Assembly (NCBI GenBank): GCA_021186555.1
Contig: JAJKFL010000237.1
Span: 1,446,558-1,510,557 of the forward strand
Direction of reading: 5' to 3'
Length of the DNA stretch: 64,000 nucleotides
From: Reticulitermes speratus
Taxonomy: Eukaryota > Arthropoda > Insecta > Blattodea > Rhinotermitidae
The translations under genes and the position numbers were made by a program. Below, piece by piece: positions 12,751 through 23,293 of the stretch (positions are counted from its first letter, which is position 1; every line of letters starts with the position of its first letter). The notes beneath the pieces were generated by a model. It searched no databases, was not told where the DNA came from, and saw only the letters and a program-made list of their open reading frames with translations.

Positions 12751-14233
12751 CGTACCGCGCAGTAAACACACTCCGTCTCAGTTATACAAACCAGTCAGTT
12801 AATGCTGTACAGTGAAATAATCGCTGTTTGTTCTGAGATCCACACAAAACACATAAATACAGTCCGTACCGCGCAGTAAACACACTCCGTCTCAGTTATA
12901 CAAACCAGTCAGTTAATGTTGTACAGTGAAATAATCGCTGTTTGTTCTGAGATCCACACAAAACACATAAATACAGTCCGTACCGCGCAGTAAACACACT
13001 CCGTCTCAGTTATACAAACCAGTCAGTTAATGTTGTACAGTGAAATAATCGCTGTTTGTTCTGAGATCCACACAAAGCACATAAATACAGTCCGTACCGC
13101 GCAGTAAACACACTCCGTCTCAGTTATACAAACCAGTCAGTTAATGCTGTACAGTGAAATAATCGCTGTTTGTTCTGAGATCCACACAAAACACATAAAT
13201 ACAGTCCGTACCGCGCAGTAAACACACTCCGTCTCAGTTATACAAACCAGTCAGTTAATGCTGTACAGTGAAATAATCGCTGTTTGTTCTGAGATCCACA
13301 CAAAACACATAAATACAGTCCGTACCGCGCAGTAAACACACTCCGTCTCAGTTATACAAACCAGTCAGTTAATGTTGTACAGTAAAATAATCGCTGTTTG
13401 TTCTGAGATCCACACAAAACACATAAATACAGTCCGTACCGCGCAGTAAACACACTCCGTCTCAGTTATACAAACCAGTCAGTTAATGCTGTACAGTGAA
13501 ATAATCGCTGTTTGTTCTGAGATCCACACAAAACACATAAATACAGTCCGTACCGCGCAGTAAACACACTCCGTCTCAGTTATACAAACCAGTCAGTTAA
13601 TGCTGTACAGTGAAATAATCGCTGTTGTTCTGAGATCCACACAAAACACATAAATACAGTCCGTACCGCGCAGTAAACACACTCCGTCTCAGTTATACAA
13701 ACCAGTCAGTTAATGTTGTACAGTGAAATAATCGCTGTTTGTTCTGAGATCCACACAAAGCACATAAATACAGTCCGTACCGCGCAGTAAACACACTCCG
13801 TCTCAGTTATACAAACCAGTCAGTTAATGCTTGTACAGTGAAATAATCGCTGTTTGTTCTGAGATCCCACAAAAACACATAAACATAAAAATACAGTCCG
13901 TACCGCGCAGTAAACACACTCCGTCTCAGTTATACAAACCAGTCAGTTAATGTTGTACAGTGAAATAATCGCTGTTTGTTCTGAGATCCACACAAACACA
14001 TAAATACAGTCGTACGCGCAGTAAGTAAAACTCCGTTCATTATATCAACACAGTCAGTTAATGTTGTACAGTGAAAATCGTTGTTTGTTCTGAGATCCAC
14101 ACAAACATAAATACAGTCCGTACGCGCAGTAACACACTCCGTCTCATTATACAAACCAGGGCAGTTAATGTTGTCACAGTGAATAATCGCTGTTTGTTCT
14201 GAGATCCACCAAAACACATAAATACACTGTGTG
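12751..14233. repeat. 114-bp tandem array (A8)
   Basis: Thirteen copies of a 114-bp unit containing CCGTACCGCGCAGTAAAC and TCGCTGTTTGTTCTGAG. Copies are over 95 percent alike, with subtypes TTAATGCTG versus TTAATGTTG and ACAAAACAC versus ACAAAGCAC. The last two copies (13990-14233) have many small deletions. Confidence 0.97.
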
Positions 14234-15148
14234 GGCAGAACGTAGAATGTTGAAGTTAAACGTGGTGGTATTATAACCACTGGGCTTCAAAGTGTTAATA
14301 TGAAGGCACGATTATGTCCTCTGTACTCCTGTGTGTAACATTTATACTCTGGAGAGCAGTGCAATTAGCTATCTCGTAGCTTCCTTTGAATGAATTCAAG
14401 GCGGACTTTTCCATCAGACATTGCTGAAGACAGACAGTGTCTGGGCACACATCGCTATCGCTGCATTCTGTTTGTTCGCAGAAAGTCTGATAGCACCTAA
14501 ACTGTATGTGTTTTCTGGTTTCAATATAAGTCACGTGACGCAAATCCACGTGCCAATTCCCACACCATGCAACACTTCAGTCCGTCCGCACATTCGCAGC
14601 AATACAGGCCACTACGCAATGACATTTCCTGAATATCACGCATTAAAATTCAAGTTCTTTGCTTCTAGATGTTACCGACAAAGTGTTACGCTGCAGTACC
14701 GACCGAGCATAGTTACCTCTTCACCTTTTCTTGCTCGTAACGACAATGTTACCTCACGTATCTGTCGAAGCAGCCACACAGCTACAAGAGGTGTCACTGC
14801 CATCACCATCCGTTCCAGCATTTGACTCTTGTTGGTCTGTACGAACATTATAGCTCGATTCTGAATCACTGCAAAGGTCTGCCTTTCTTTCATTTGATAT
14901 TCTTAGGTCCTCCCGGAACTTGTTACACACGTCTGTTACTATTGGTAATTTCTTTAAATTACTTCTGGCTTGGACACTTTAAGATATGACAAAGAGGGGT
15001 GCCTGAGCAAAATATCAGGCGCAGCCGTGTTACAACGTCTCTATCTTGCCCTAAGTGCAATATATCTGCATCAAATCCAGGACCTCGGATACACGCAAAA
15101 TTAGGATCTGTCCCTTTGTTATGACTTGCATATAGCAACTACTGAGGG
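14234..15148. other. Unique interval
   Basis: Single-copy DNA. A 134-codon plus-strand open frame (14421-14825) overlaps minus-strand frames at 14295-14549 and 14672-14893. None shows a recognisable domain, and composition does not change across them, so no gene is called. Confidence 0.5.
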
Positions 15149-17759
15149 CACAACGGTCTGACGTCTGCAACAGATCAGTGTCCAAGCTAAGTTAGCACAA
15201 CGGTATGACGTCTGCAACAGATCAGTGTCCAAGCTAAGTTAACACAACGGTCTGACGTCTGCAACAGATCAGTGTCCAAGCTAAGTTAACACAACGGTCT
15301 GACGTCTGCAACAGATCAGTGTCCAAGCTAAGTTAGCACAACGGTATGACGTCTGCAACAGATCAGTGTCCAAGCTAAGTTAGCACAACGGTCTGACGTC
15401 TGCAACAGATCAGTGTCAAAGCTAAGTTAGCACAACGGTATGACGTCTGCAACAGATCAGTGTCCAAGCTAAGTTAGCACAACGGTCTGACGTCTGCAAC
15501 AGATCAGTGTCAAAGCTAAGTTAGCACAACGGTCTGACGTCTGCAACAGATCAGGTCCCAAGCTAAGTTAGCACAACGGTCTGACGTCTGCAACAGATCA
15601 GTGTCCAAGCTAAGTTAGCACAACGGTCTGACGTCTGCAACAGATCAGGTCCCAAGCTAAGTTAGCACAACGGTCTGACGTCTGCAACAGATCAGTGTCC
15701 AAGCTAAGTTAGCACAACGGTCTGACGTCTGCAACAGATCAGGTCCCAAGCTAAGTTAGCACAACGGTCTGACGTCTGCAACAGATCAGTGTCCAAGCTA
15801 AGTTAGCACAACGGTCTGACGTCTGCAACAGATCAGTGTCAAAGCTAAGTTAGCACAACGGTCTGACGTCTGCAACAGATCAGTGTCCAAGCTAAGTTAG
15901 CACAACGGTCTGACGTCTGCAACAGATCAGTGTCAAAGCTAAGTTAGCACAACGGTCTGACGTCTGCAACAGATCAGGTCCCAAGCTAAGTTAGCACAAC
16001 GGTCTGACGTCTGCAACAGATCAGTGTCCAAGCTAAGTTAGCACAACGGTCTGACGTCTGCAAAAGATCAGTGTCCAAGCTAAGTTAACACAACGGTCTG
16101 ACGTCTGCAACAGATCAGTGTCCAAGCTAAGTTAGCACAACGGTATGACGTCTGCAACAGATCAGTGTCCAAGCTAAGTTAGCACAACGGTCTGACGTCT
16201 GCAACAGATCAGTGTCCAAGCTAAGTTAGCACAACGGTCTGACGTCTGCAACAGATCAGGGCCCAAGCTAAGTTAGCACAACGGTCTGACGTCTGCAACA
16301 GATCAGTGTCCTAGCTAAGTTAGCACAACGGTCTGACGTCTGACGTCTGCAACAGATCAGGGCCCAAGCTAAGTTAGCACAACGGTCTGACGTCTGCAAC
16401 AGATCAGTGTCCTAGCTAAGTTAGCACAACGGTCTGACGTCTGCAACAGATCAGTGTACAAGCTAAGTTAGCACAACGGTCTGAAGTCTGCAACAGATCA
16501 GGGCCCAAGCTAAGTTAGCACAACGGTCTGACGTCTGCAACAGATCAGTGCCCTAGCTAAGTTAGCACAACGGTCTGACGTCTGCAACAGATCAGTGTCC
16601 AAGCTAAGTTAGCACAACGGTCTGACGTCTGCAACAGATCAGTGTCCAAGCTAAGTTAGCACAACGGTCTGACGTCTGCAACAGATCAGTGTCCAAGCTA
16701 AGTTAGCACAACGGTATGACGTCTGACGTCTGCAACAGATCAGTGTCCAAGCTAAGTTAGCACAACGGTATGACGTCTGACGTCTGCAACAGATCAGTGT
16801 CCAAGCTAAGTTAGCACAACGGTCTGACGTCTGCAACAGATCAGTGTCCAAGCTAAGTTAGCACAACGGTATGACGTCTGCAACAGATCAGTGTCCAAGC
16901 TAAGTTAGCACAACGGTCTGACGTCTGACGTCTGCAACAGATCAGTGTCCAAGCTAAGTTAGAACAACGGTCTGACGTCTGACGTCTGCAACAGATCAGT
17001 GTCCAAGCTAAGTTAGCACAACGGTCTGACGTCTGACGTCTGCAACAGATCAGTGTCCAAGCTAAGTTAGCACAACGGTCTGACGTCTGCAACAGATCAG
17101 TGTCCAAGCTAAGTTAGCACAACGGTCTGACGTCTGCAACAGATCAGTGTCCAAGCTAAGTTAGCACAACGGTCTGACGTCTGCAACAGATCAGTGTCCA
17201 AGCTAAGTTAGCACAACGGTCTGACGTCTGCAACAGATCAGTGTCCAAGCTAAGTTAGCACAACGGTATGACGTCTGCAACAGATCAGTGTCCAAGCTAA
17301 GTTAGCACAACGGTCTGACGTCTGACGTCTGCAACAGATCAGTGTCCAAGCTAAGTTAGAACAACGGTCTGACGTCTGACGTCTGCAACAGATCAGTGTC
17401 CAAGCTAAGTTAGCACAACGGTCTGACGTCTGACGTCTGCAACAGATCAGTGTCCAAGCTAAGTTAGCACAACGGTCTGACGTCTGCAACAGATCAGTGT
17501 CCAAGCTAAGTTAGCACAACGGTCTGACGTCTGCAACAGATCAGTGTCCAAGCTAAGTTAGCACAACGGTCTGACGTCTGACGTCTGCAACAGATCAGTG
17601 TCCAAGCTAAGTTAGCACAACGGTCTGACGTCTGCAACAGATCAGTGTCCAAGCTAAGTTAGCACAACGGTCTGACGTCTGCAACAGATCAGTGTCCAAG
17701 CTAAGTTAGCACAACGGTCTGACGTCTGCAACAGATCAGGGTCCAAGCTAAGTTAGCAG
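15149..17759. repeat. 47/56-bp minisatellite array with 397-bp duplication (A9)
   Basis: About 54 copies of a 47-bp unit containing TCTGACGTCTGCAACAG. A 56-bp form carries an extra internal TGACGTCTG. Subtypes are GTGTCCAAG, GTGTCAAAG, GGTCCCAAG and GGGCCCAAG. The rare variant GTTAGAACAAC appears at 16961 and 17358, marking a recent 397-bp segmental duplication within the array. Confidence 0.98.
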
Positions 17760-17869
17760 AACTGAGGTAAAGAAGCAATGATAACTAAACAACTTGCTAC
17801 ATTGACAATGAGGCCAATGATTGAGTGACTGTCGGAATGTTAGACAGTGGATTTGGGTGATTAGAACAT

Positions 17870-18112
17870 ATAGGGGAGAAAGAAATGCGTACCGGTTTTG
17901 GTTTGAAACCTGAAATACAGAGACCACTTTGAAGATCTAAGCGTAGATGGGAGGATAATATTAAAAAGTGCCTAAAAGAAACAGAATTGGAGCACGTGGA
18001 CTGGATTAATAAGGTTTAGGATAAAGAGAAGTGAAGGGCTTTTGTAAGCACGTTGATGAACGTTCGAGTTCCACAACATAGTGGAATTGCTTGACTAATT
18101 GAGGAGCTCTTA
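17870..18112 (+). pseudogene. Decayed 3' end of a non-LTR retrotransposon (reverse transcriptase C-terminal region), copy 1
   Basis: Read in forward frames with stops and shifts, this encodes a peptide with IGEKEMR, then a basic patch, then RRWEDNIKKCLKE, a HVDWIN segment and MNVRVPQHSG. This Arg/Trp-rich RRWEDNIK...DW pattern is, to my knowledge, the usual C-terminal tail of RT proteins from non-LTR retrotransposons in insects. The 3' segment (GAACGTT..GTTC..GGAATT.CTTGACTA) is shared with 34893-35180. It is 5'-truncated, as is typical of LINE insertions, and non-functional because of in-frame stops. Confidence 0.7.
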
Positions 18113-18476
18113 GCTTTACCAGAACATCCTATGTGTGTATGTACGAATAAAGAAGCGGTCCAGAGAGTGTGTCGTTCATAAGAGATACGTGCAGTAGCTA
18201 TTGTACAGCTGTGTGTTCTGCACTGTGAATGTACTGTGAACGTCAAGGTGCATGCAACACTGTACAGTACTGAGCAACATCACGTAACTTCTTTTGAATT
18301 ATGGACGGATAATGGCCTGGATGGGCCGAAACATGTAGGAGGTGGAATATAGACAACTAGCAGCTGTTTCCCAAAAAGTGCATTTGCTGCATAATTATTA
18401 CTAATTATCAGCTTATATACGCACGGTGATAATAACGTGAAATGTTGTTAATTATATTGATTATAAGCAGCAACTG

Positions 18477-18600
18477 GATGACCTTAAGGAAAACATAAGA
18501 TATTGTGAATTGAAAGAGGAAGCACTAGATCGCAATGTGTGGAGAACTCGGTTTTGAAGAGGCTACGGACCGTCGTAAGGCAGACTGCAGAATTGAATAT
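18477..18600 (+). pseudogene. Decayed non-LTR retrotransposon C-terminal fragment, second type
   Basis: One forward frame from 18477 reads DDLKENIRYCELKEEALDRN, then VWRTRF, a stop, and RGYGP. From memory this matches a second common LINE-derived C-terminal tail in insect genomes. It has in-frame stops and a lost frame, so it is a relic. It lies about 370 bp downstream of the other retrotransposon tail and just upstream of a minus-strand SINE. The two may or may not belong to one insertion. Confidence 0.55.
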
Positions 18601-18721
18601 TGATTGTTTATCCTGTAAAGAAGTCGTAAGACTTAATTTTAGCTTCACGGCTACGTACATTGCAGAAACAGCTCGAACCCAGAAATACAGACGTAATACA
18701 CAGAACTTATCCACTTTATTT

Positions 18722-18973
18722 TGTGAAGGGCCCCGCAGCAGAAGCTACGGACGCACCGCAGCCTTAAGGCTTATTGTGCAACACTGTGATGAAGATGATC
18801 AGATTTTTTTAATTTTTCCAAATAATGGAGCACCGATGGAATGAAATTGACAGGGGAAAACCGCAGTACTCGGGGAAAAACCTGTCCCAGTGCCGCTTTG
18901 TCCACCACAAATCCCACATTGACTGACCTGGGATCGAACCCGTGTCTCCGCGTCCACGTGTGTTACGCGGCAG
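18722..18973 (-). mobile_element. SINE-C copy, minus strand
   Basis: The reverse complement aligns over most of its length with 22916-23190. Shared blocks include GTGTTGCACAATAAGCC (with substitutions), the GGAGCACCG region, the GGGGAAAAACCTGTCCCA region and CACAAATCCCACA. Its tRNA-like head lies at the right end, with GGATCGAACCCG as a box B complement at about 18930-18941. The head is more diverged than in the plus-strand copy. No clear target-site duplication was found. Confidence 0.8.
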
Positions 18974-19106
18974 TAAAGGACACAATAAACTATCCATACG
19001 ATAGAGGACTTGTTCTCTATTGCAAAAAGAAAACAACAGACGAATAAAGACGTCACAACAGACAGACAGACAGACGTAACTGCCTGAACTACAGTCAACA
19101 TGTCGC

Positions 19107-19226
19107 TGACAGTGTGCTGTATCTTGTGACAGTGTGCTGTATCTTGTGACAGTGTGCTGTATCTTCTGACAGTGTGCTGTATCTTGTGACAGTGTGCTGT
19201 ATCTTGTGACAGTGTGCTGTATCTTG
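19107..19226. repeat. 20-bp minisatellite array (A10)
   Basis: Six copies of a 20-bp unit containing GACAGTGTGCTGTATCTT with one G/C variant. The unit has no stops on the minus strand in any frame, so three overlapping minus-strand open frames of 81-161 codons cross it, all reading the same repeated peptide. Confidence 0.97.
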
Positions 19227-19772
19227 GAAGCTGCTTTTGTGGCAACTCCGGCTGTGGCCAACGAATGGCAGTAGACACGTGTTGTCACGTGCACGTGACG
19301 TCAGAGTAAAGCGACTCACAGCGTATTTCTGCACGCTCACTGCAACAATACAAGACAGTCAATGTACGTGTAACGTAACACTGTGGCGCGTCCGCGTAAC
19401 CATTTTGCAGTGTAAACACAACAATGCATTCTGTGGGCGTTGTTCTTGAGCTACATGTCACTGTCAAATATACAAAAATATTGAGTGCTGCGCAACAATG
19501 CTTTTATGGTATTGTCACCAGAACAATGCAAATTACACGTACAAGTTTTTGAAATAAATTACATTCCGACTAATTTTCAATCTTTTCACACGTCACACAT
19601 AAACGCTGCATTGAAACAAAAGAATATTTGTTTGCTCGTGGCCTACTTTAGACGTACAGTTTGGCTGAACAGATCGTAATGACAGTCAGTCGCTGCGCAG
19701 TTTGTCACTTTTTGTAAGTGTCGCCGTAAAACATTGTACGAGCTCAGACGGACACTTATGAAGCAATAAGTG
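19227..19772. other. Unique interval with an E-box/CRE cluster
   Basis: Single-copy DNA, no coding region recognised. It holds the E-box/CRE cluster at 19276-19303, listed separately. Confidence 0.5.
19276..19303. promoter_or_regulatory. Cluster of three CACGTG E-boxes overlapping a perfect CRE palindrome
   Basis: CACGTG occurs at 19276-19281, 19286-19291 and 19292-19297, and the last overlaps TGACGTCA at 19296-19303. These are consensus sites for bHLH and CREB/ATF-type factors. The cluster is seen directly in the sequence. No gene start is evident nearby, so any regulatory role is speculative. Confidence 0.25.
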
Positions 19773-19783
19773 TTACATATTCT

Positions 19784-20061
19784 GTGTATGGTGGGCCGCG
19801 ATGGCTCAGTCGGTATAGCGACTTGTTACGGACTGGACGGTCCGGGGATCGAATCCCGGTGGCGAAGATATTTTCCTTACGCGTCCAGACCCCCACCCAG
19901 CCTCCTGTACAATGGGTACCGTGTCATTCCCGGGGGTAAAGCGGCCGGGGCGTGGCGCTGACCACCCACCCCCATTTAGCGCCGAGGTTAAAGAAAGAGT
20001 AGAGCTATACCTCTACTCCCCCTCTGGGCCTTCATGGCCTGTTCTAGGGTGAGCTTTACCT
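19784..20061 (+). mobile_element. SINE-B full-length copy with 11-bp target-site duplication
   Basis: The tRNA-like head has box A GATGGCTCAGTCGG and box B GGGATCGAATCCC (about 19855-19867). A ~190-bp body follows with GCCGGGGCGTGGCG and ends in a TTTACC-type tail. It is flanked by the direct repeat TTACATATTCT at 19773-19783 and 20062-20072. The acceptor stem would not pair, so this is not a functional tRNA. The body is shared with the interrupted copy at 53232-53905. Confidence 0.9.
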
Positions 20062-20147
20062 TTACATATTCTCAGTGTGTGTCTGTAGCCTTAGTTATCC
20101 AGCACGCAAAGCGCATGCGCCGTATTATATTGTCATTGTGGCCTGTC

Positions 20148-20447
20148 TGGCTGTACCATATTTTTCCACAATTACCTCATAAACGGCACGATTTTCGGAA
20201 AAATGTTATTGAACATAAAATGTGTGTTTTGATTTTCCTTACAACTTTTGTCTGAAACATTTCTGATTCGACGTCTTCCCACTATTCTAGTCAGATTTTA
20301 ATGAAAATTGAATTTTCTCGACAGTTTTAACAATACACAAATAACAAATTTCATGAAATCCGTCCCGTGGGAGCTGAGTTGTTCCATGCGGACGGACAGA
20401 CATTACGAAGCTAACAGTCGCTTTTCGAAATTTTGCGAAAGCGCCTA
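20148..20447 (-). mobile_element. Unclassified dispersed repeat DR1, minus-strand copy
   Basis: The reverse complement aligns with 52890-53224 over about 300 bp. Shared blocks include TTCGCAAAAT, GTCCGTCCGCATGGAACAAC, CGAAAATCGTG and GTGGAAAAATATGGTA. On the minus strand it reads an FVMSVRPHGTT peptide that I associate from memory with repeat-derived open frames in insects. No terminal repeats or tRNA head were recognised, so the class is unknown. Confidence 0.75.
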
Positions 20448-20740
20448 GAAACAGCCACAGCATGAAGCCTGTCAGACCCTGGCACTGTGCCCTGAGGTCC
20501 TGCCGTCGTGCCACGCAACACTCAGTCCTGCTCTGCCTGTGCACGACACTCAGTCCGCTCTGCGTCGTGCCACATATCTCTATGTACAATACAGCTGGTG
20601 TCATTGCGTGAGTGATAGTGAGTGAGTCACACCCTGCGCCGTGCGAGGTAGCGCTGAACCAAAAGCAAGTTGATCGCCGAACACAACATATTAGGATTGT
20701 AATTGATTAGTATCGATATTACCGACTGTAATCAATCAGT

Positions 20741-20997
20741 GCCGATCCCAGTGGCCGCGCGGTCTAAGGCGTGGGTCTGCGGCCGTTCGCTTGCTGGGAT
20801 TGTGGGTTCGAATCCTACCGGGGCATGGATGTTTGTCTGTTGTGAGTGCTGTGTGTTGTCAGGTAGAGGTCTCTGCGACGGGCTGATCACTCGTCCAGAG
20901 GAGTCCAACCGAGCGTGGTGTGTCTGAGTTTGTGATCGTGAAGCCTCGACAATGAGGACGGCTAGGCCCACTTGGGGCTGTTATAGCTATTGAAAAA
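20741..20997 (+). mobile_element. SINE-A copy 2 with 11-bp target-site duplication
   Basis: Aligns along its length with 2540-2795. The head has GCGGTCTAAGGCG and box B GGTTCGAATCC, the body has GTCAGGTAGAGGTCTC, and the element ends in an A run. It is flanked by the direct repeat AATCAATCAGT at 20730-20740 and 20998-21008. An (AT)n tract follows immediately (about 21013-21034). Confidence 0.92.
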
Positions 20998-21067
20998 AAT
21001 CAATCAGTATCGATATATATATATATATATATATTATTTTCATTACTGCGGGACAGTTATAGTGGAA

Positions 21068-21686
21068 CTGTAGTGTATGGAGTATGTGTAGTGTAGGAGT
21101 ATGTGTAGTGTAGTGGAGTATTGTGTAGTGTAGTGGAGTATTGTGTAGTGTAGTGGAGTATTGTGTAGTGTAGTGGAGTATTGTGTAGTGTAGTGGAGTA
21201 TTGTGTAGTGTAGTGGAGTATGTGTAGTGTAGTGGAGTATTGTGTAGTGTAGTGGAGTATTGTGTAGTGTAGTGGAGTATTGTTGGTAGTTGTTAGTGGA
21301 GTATTGTGTAGTGTAGTGGAGTATTGTGTAGTGTAGTGGAGTATTGTGTAGTGTAGTGGTAGTATTGTGTAGTGTAGTGGAGTAATTGTGTATGTAGTGG
21401 AGTATTGTGTAGTGTAGTGGAGTATTGTAGTTTATGTAGTGGGAGTATTGTGTAGTGTAGTGGAGTATTGTGAGTGTAGTGGAGTATTGTGTAGTGTAGT
21501 GGAGTATTGTGTAGTTAGGATAATGGAGTGATTTGTAGTGTAGTGAGTATTGTGTAGTGTAGTGGAGTATTGTGTATGTAGTGAGTATGTGTAGTGTAGT
21601 GGAGTTGTGTAGTGTAGTGGAGTATTGTGTAGTGTAGTGGAGTACTGTGTAGTGTAGTGGAGTATTGTGTAGTGTAGTGAGTATTC
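21068..21686. repeat. 20-bp minisatellite array (A11)
   Basis: About 30 copies of a 20-bp unit containing GTAGTGTAGTGGAGTATT. The middle (about 21285-21610) has many single-base insertions and losses. Confidence 0.96.
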
Positions 21687-22069
21687 TGGGGCTTCTTCTT
21701 TATCCATTTACTTCTTTTACTTATTTGCCCCTCTCCAATTTCTTATTCCTGTTTATTTAGGTACCGCCTTGCATCAACCGCCTCTTCCTCACTGCGTTAC
21801 ATCTCTTCCTTTAATTACTTCTCCCTCATTTCCAATTAACTCTGTCGAAAGACCTTCTGTCTTCAGCTACATATAATTGAATTACTAAAAGCGAGGTCTT
21901 ATAAACACGCAGCAGCGGTCGGGCAAAGCGCTTGTGTGCTGTTTGCAAAGTACCTGACAGTACGCGACGACTGTCAAGAAGCTTTCCAAAAGCTCGAACG
22001 CAAGGTTCTCATGGGACGTCTAGCTACGTCGTCACGCTGCATCTCGCAGGAATACTCACAGAAAGGCTG
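21687..22069. other. Unique interval
   Basis: A pyrimidine-rich left half, then single-copy DNA. A stray fragment of the adjacent 56-bp unit (CAGCGGTCGGGCAAA) sits at about 21912-21926, 150 bp before the array starts. Confidence 0.6.
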
Positions 22070-22866
22070 CGGGCAAACTGCGCCTTGTGTGTCTGTAAAT
22101 GTCACCTGTACGAGTACTCAGCGGTCGGGCAAACTGCGCCATGTGTGTCTGTAAATGTCACCTGTACGAGTACTCAGTGGTCGGGCAAACTGCGTCCTTG
22201 TGTGTCGGTAAATGTCACCTGTACGAGTACTCAGCGGTCGGGCAAACTGCGCCTTGTGTGTCGGTAAATGTCACCTGTACGAGTACTCAGCGGTCGGGCA
22301 AACTGCGCCTTGTGTATCTGTAAATGTCACCTGTACGAGTACTCAGCGGTCGGGCAAACTGCGCCTTGTGTGTCTGTAAATGTCACCTGTACGAGTACTC
22401 AGCGGTCGGGCAAACTGCGCCTTGTGTGTCTGTAAATGTCACCTGTACGAGTACTCAGCGGTCGGGCAAACTGCGCCTTGTGTGTCTGTAAATGTCACCT
22501 GTACGAGTACTCAGCGGTCGGGCAAACTGCGCCTTGTGTGTCGTAAATGTCACCTGTACGAGTACTCAGCGGTCGGGCAAACTGCGCCTTGTGTGTCGGT
22601 AAATGTCACCTGTACGAGTACTCAGCGGTCGGGCAAACTGCGCCTTGTGTGTCTGTAAATGTCACCTGTACGAGTACTCAGCGGTCGGGCAAACTGCGCC
22701 TTGTGTGTCTGTAAATGTCACCTGTACGAGTACTCAGCGGTCGGGCAAACTGCGCCTTGTGTGTCTGTAAATGTCACCTGTACGAGTACTCAGCGGTCGG
22801 GCAAACTGCGCCTTGTGTGTCTGTAAATGTCACCTGTACGAGTACTCAGCAGTCGGGCAAACTGTG
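22070..22866. repeat. 56-bp minisatellite array (A12)
   Basis: Fourteen copies of a 56-bp unit containing CCTGTACGAGTACTCAGC and GGGCAAACTGCGCCTTG. They are highly uniform, with subtypes GTGTCTGTAAA, GTGTCGGTAAA and one GTGTCGTAAA deletion. The unit lacks plus-strand stops, giving 72-111 codon open frames with no recognisable product. Confidence 0.97.
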
Positions 22867-22915
22867 AAACTCCACAATGAAACATTCAAGTTCTAGTTTT
22901 ACTTAGGTTGAATCT

Positions 22916-23190
22916 GACCGTGCCATGGCTCAGGCGGTTAGTCGCCGGCCTCTCACCGCGGAGGCCCGGTTTCGATCCCTGGTCGGTTCATGTGGGATTT
23001 GTGGTGGACAAAGTGGCACTGGGACAGATTTTTCCCCTAGTACTTCGGTTTCCCCTTTCAATTTCATTCCACCGGTGCTCCATTACTTGGAAAAATGAAA
23101 AACACTAATCATCTTCATCACAGTGTTGCACAATAAGCCTCAAGGCTGCGGTGCGTCCGTAGCATCTGCTGTGGGGCCCTTCACCACCCT
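22916..23190 (+). mobile_element. SINE-C copy, plus strand
   Basis: The tRNA-like head has box A CATGGCTCAGGCGGTTAG and box B GGTTTCGATCCC. The body contains GTGGGATTTGTGGTGG, CAAAGTGGCACTGGGAC and CACAGTGTTGCACAATA, and ends near GGGGCCCTTCACC followed by a C/A-rich tail. It is shared inverted with 18722-18973. It fills most of the gap between arrays A12 and A13. Target-site duplications are not obvious. Confidence 0.85.
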
Positions 23191-23293
23191 CCCCCCCAAA
23201 AGTTGAGTGTACAAATAAGGTTCCTAACAGGAACCAAGGAGTTTGTTAATTACGTTTATGAAAATTATTACTGCTTACTCTAAGAGTCAGGAG

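Noticed and set aside
14421-14825. A 134-codon frame in unique DNA
   Set aside because: Opposite-strand frames overlap it and the translation has no recognisable features.
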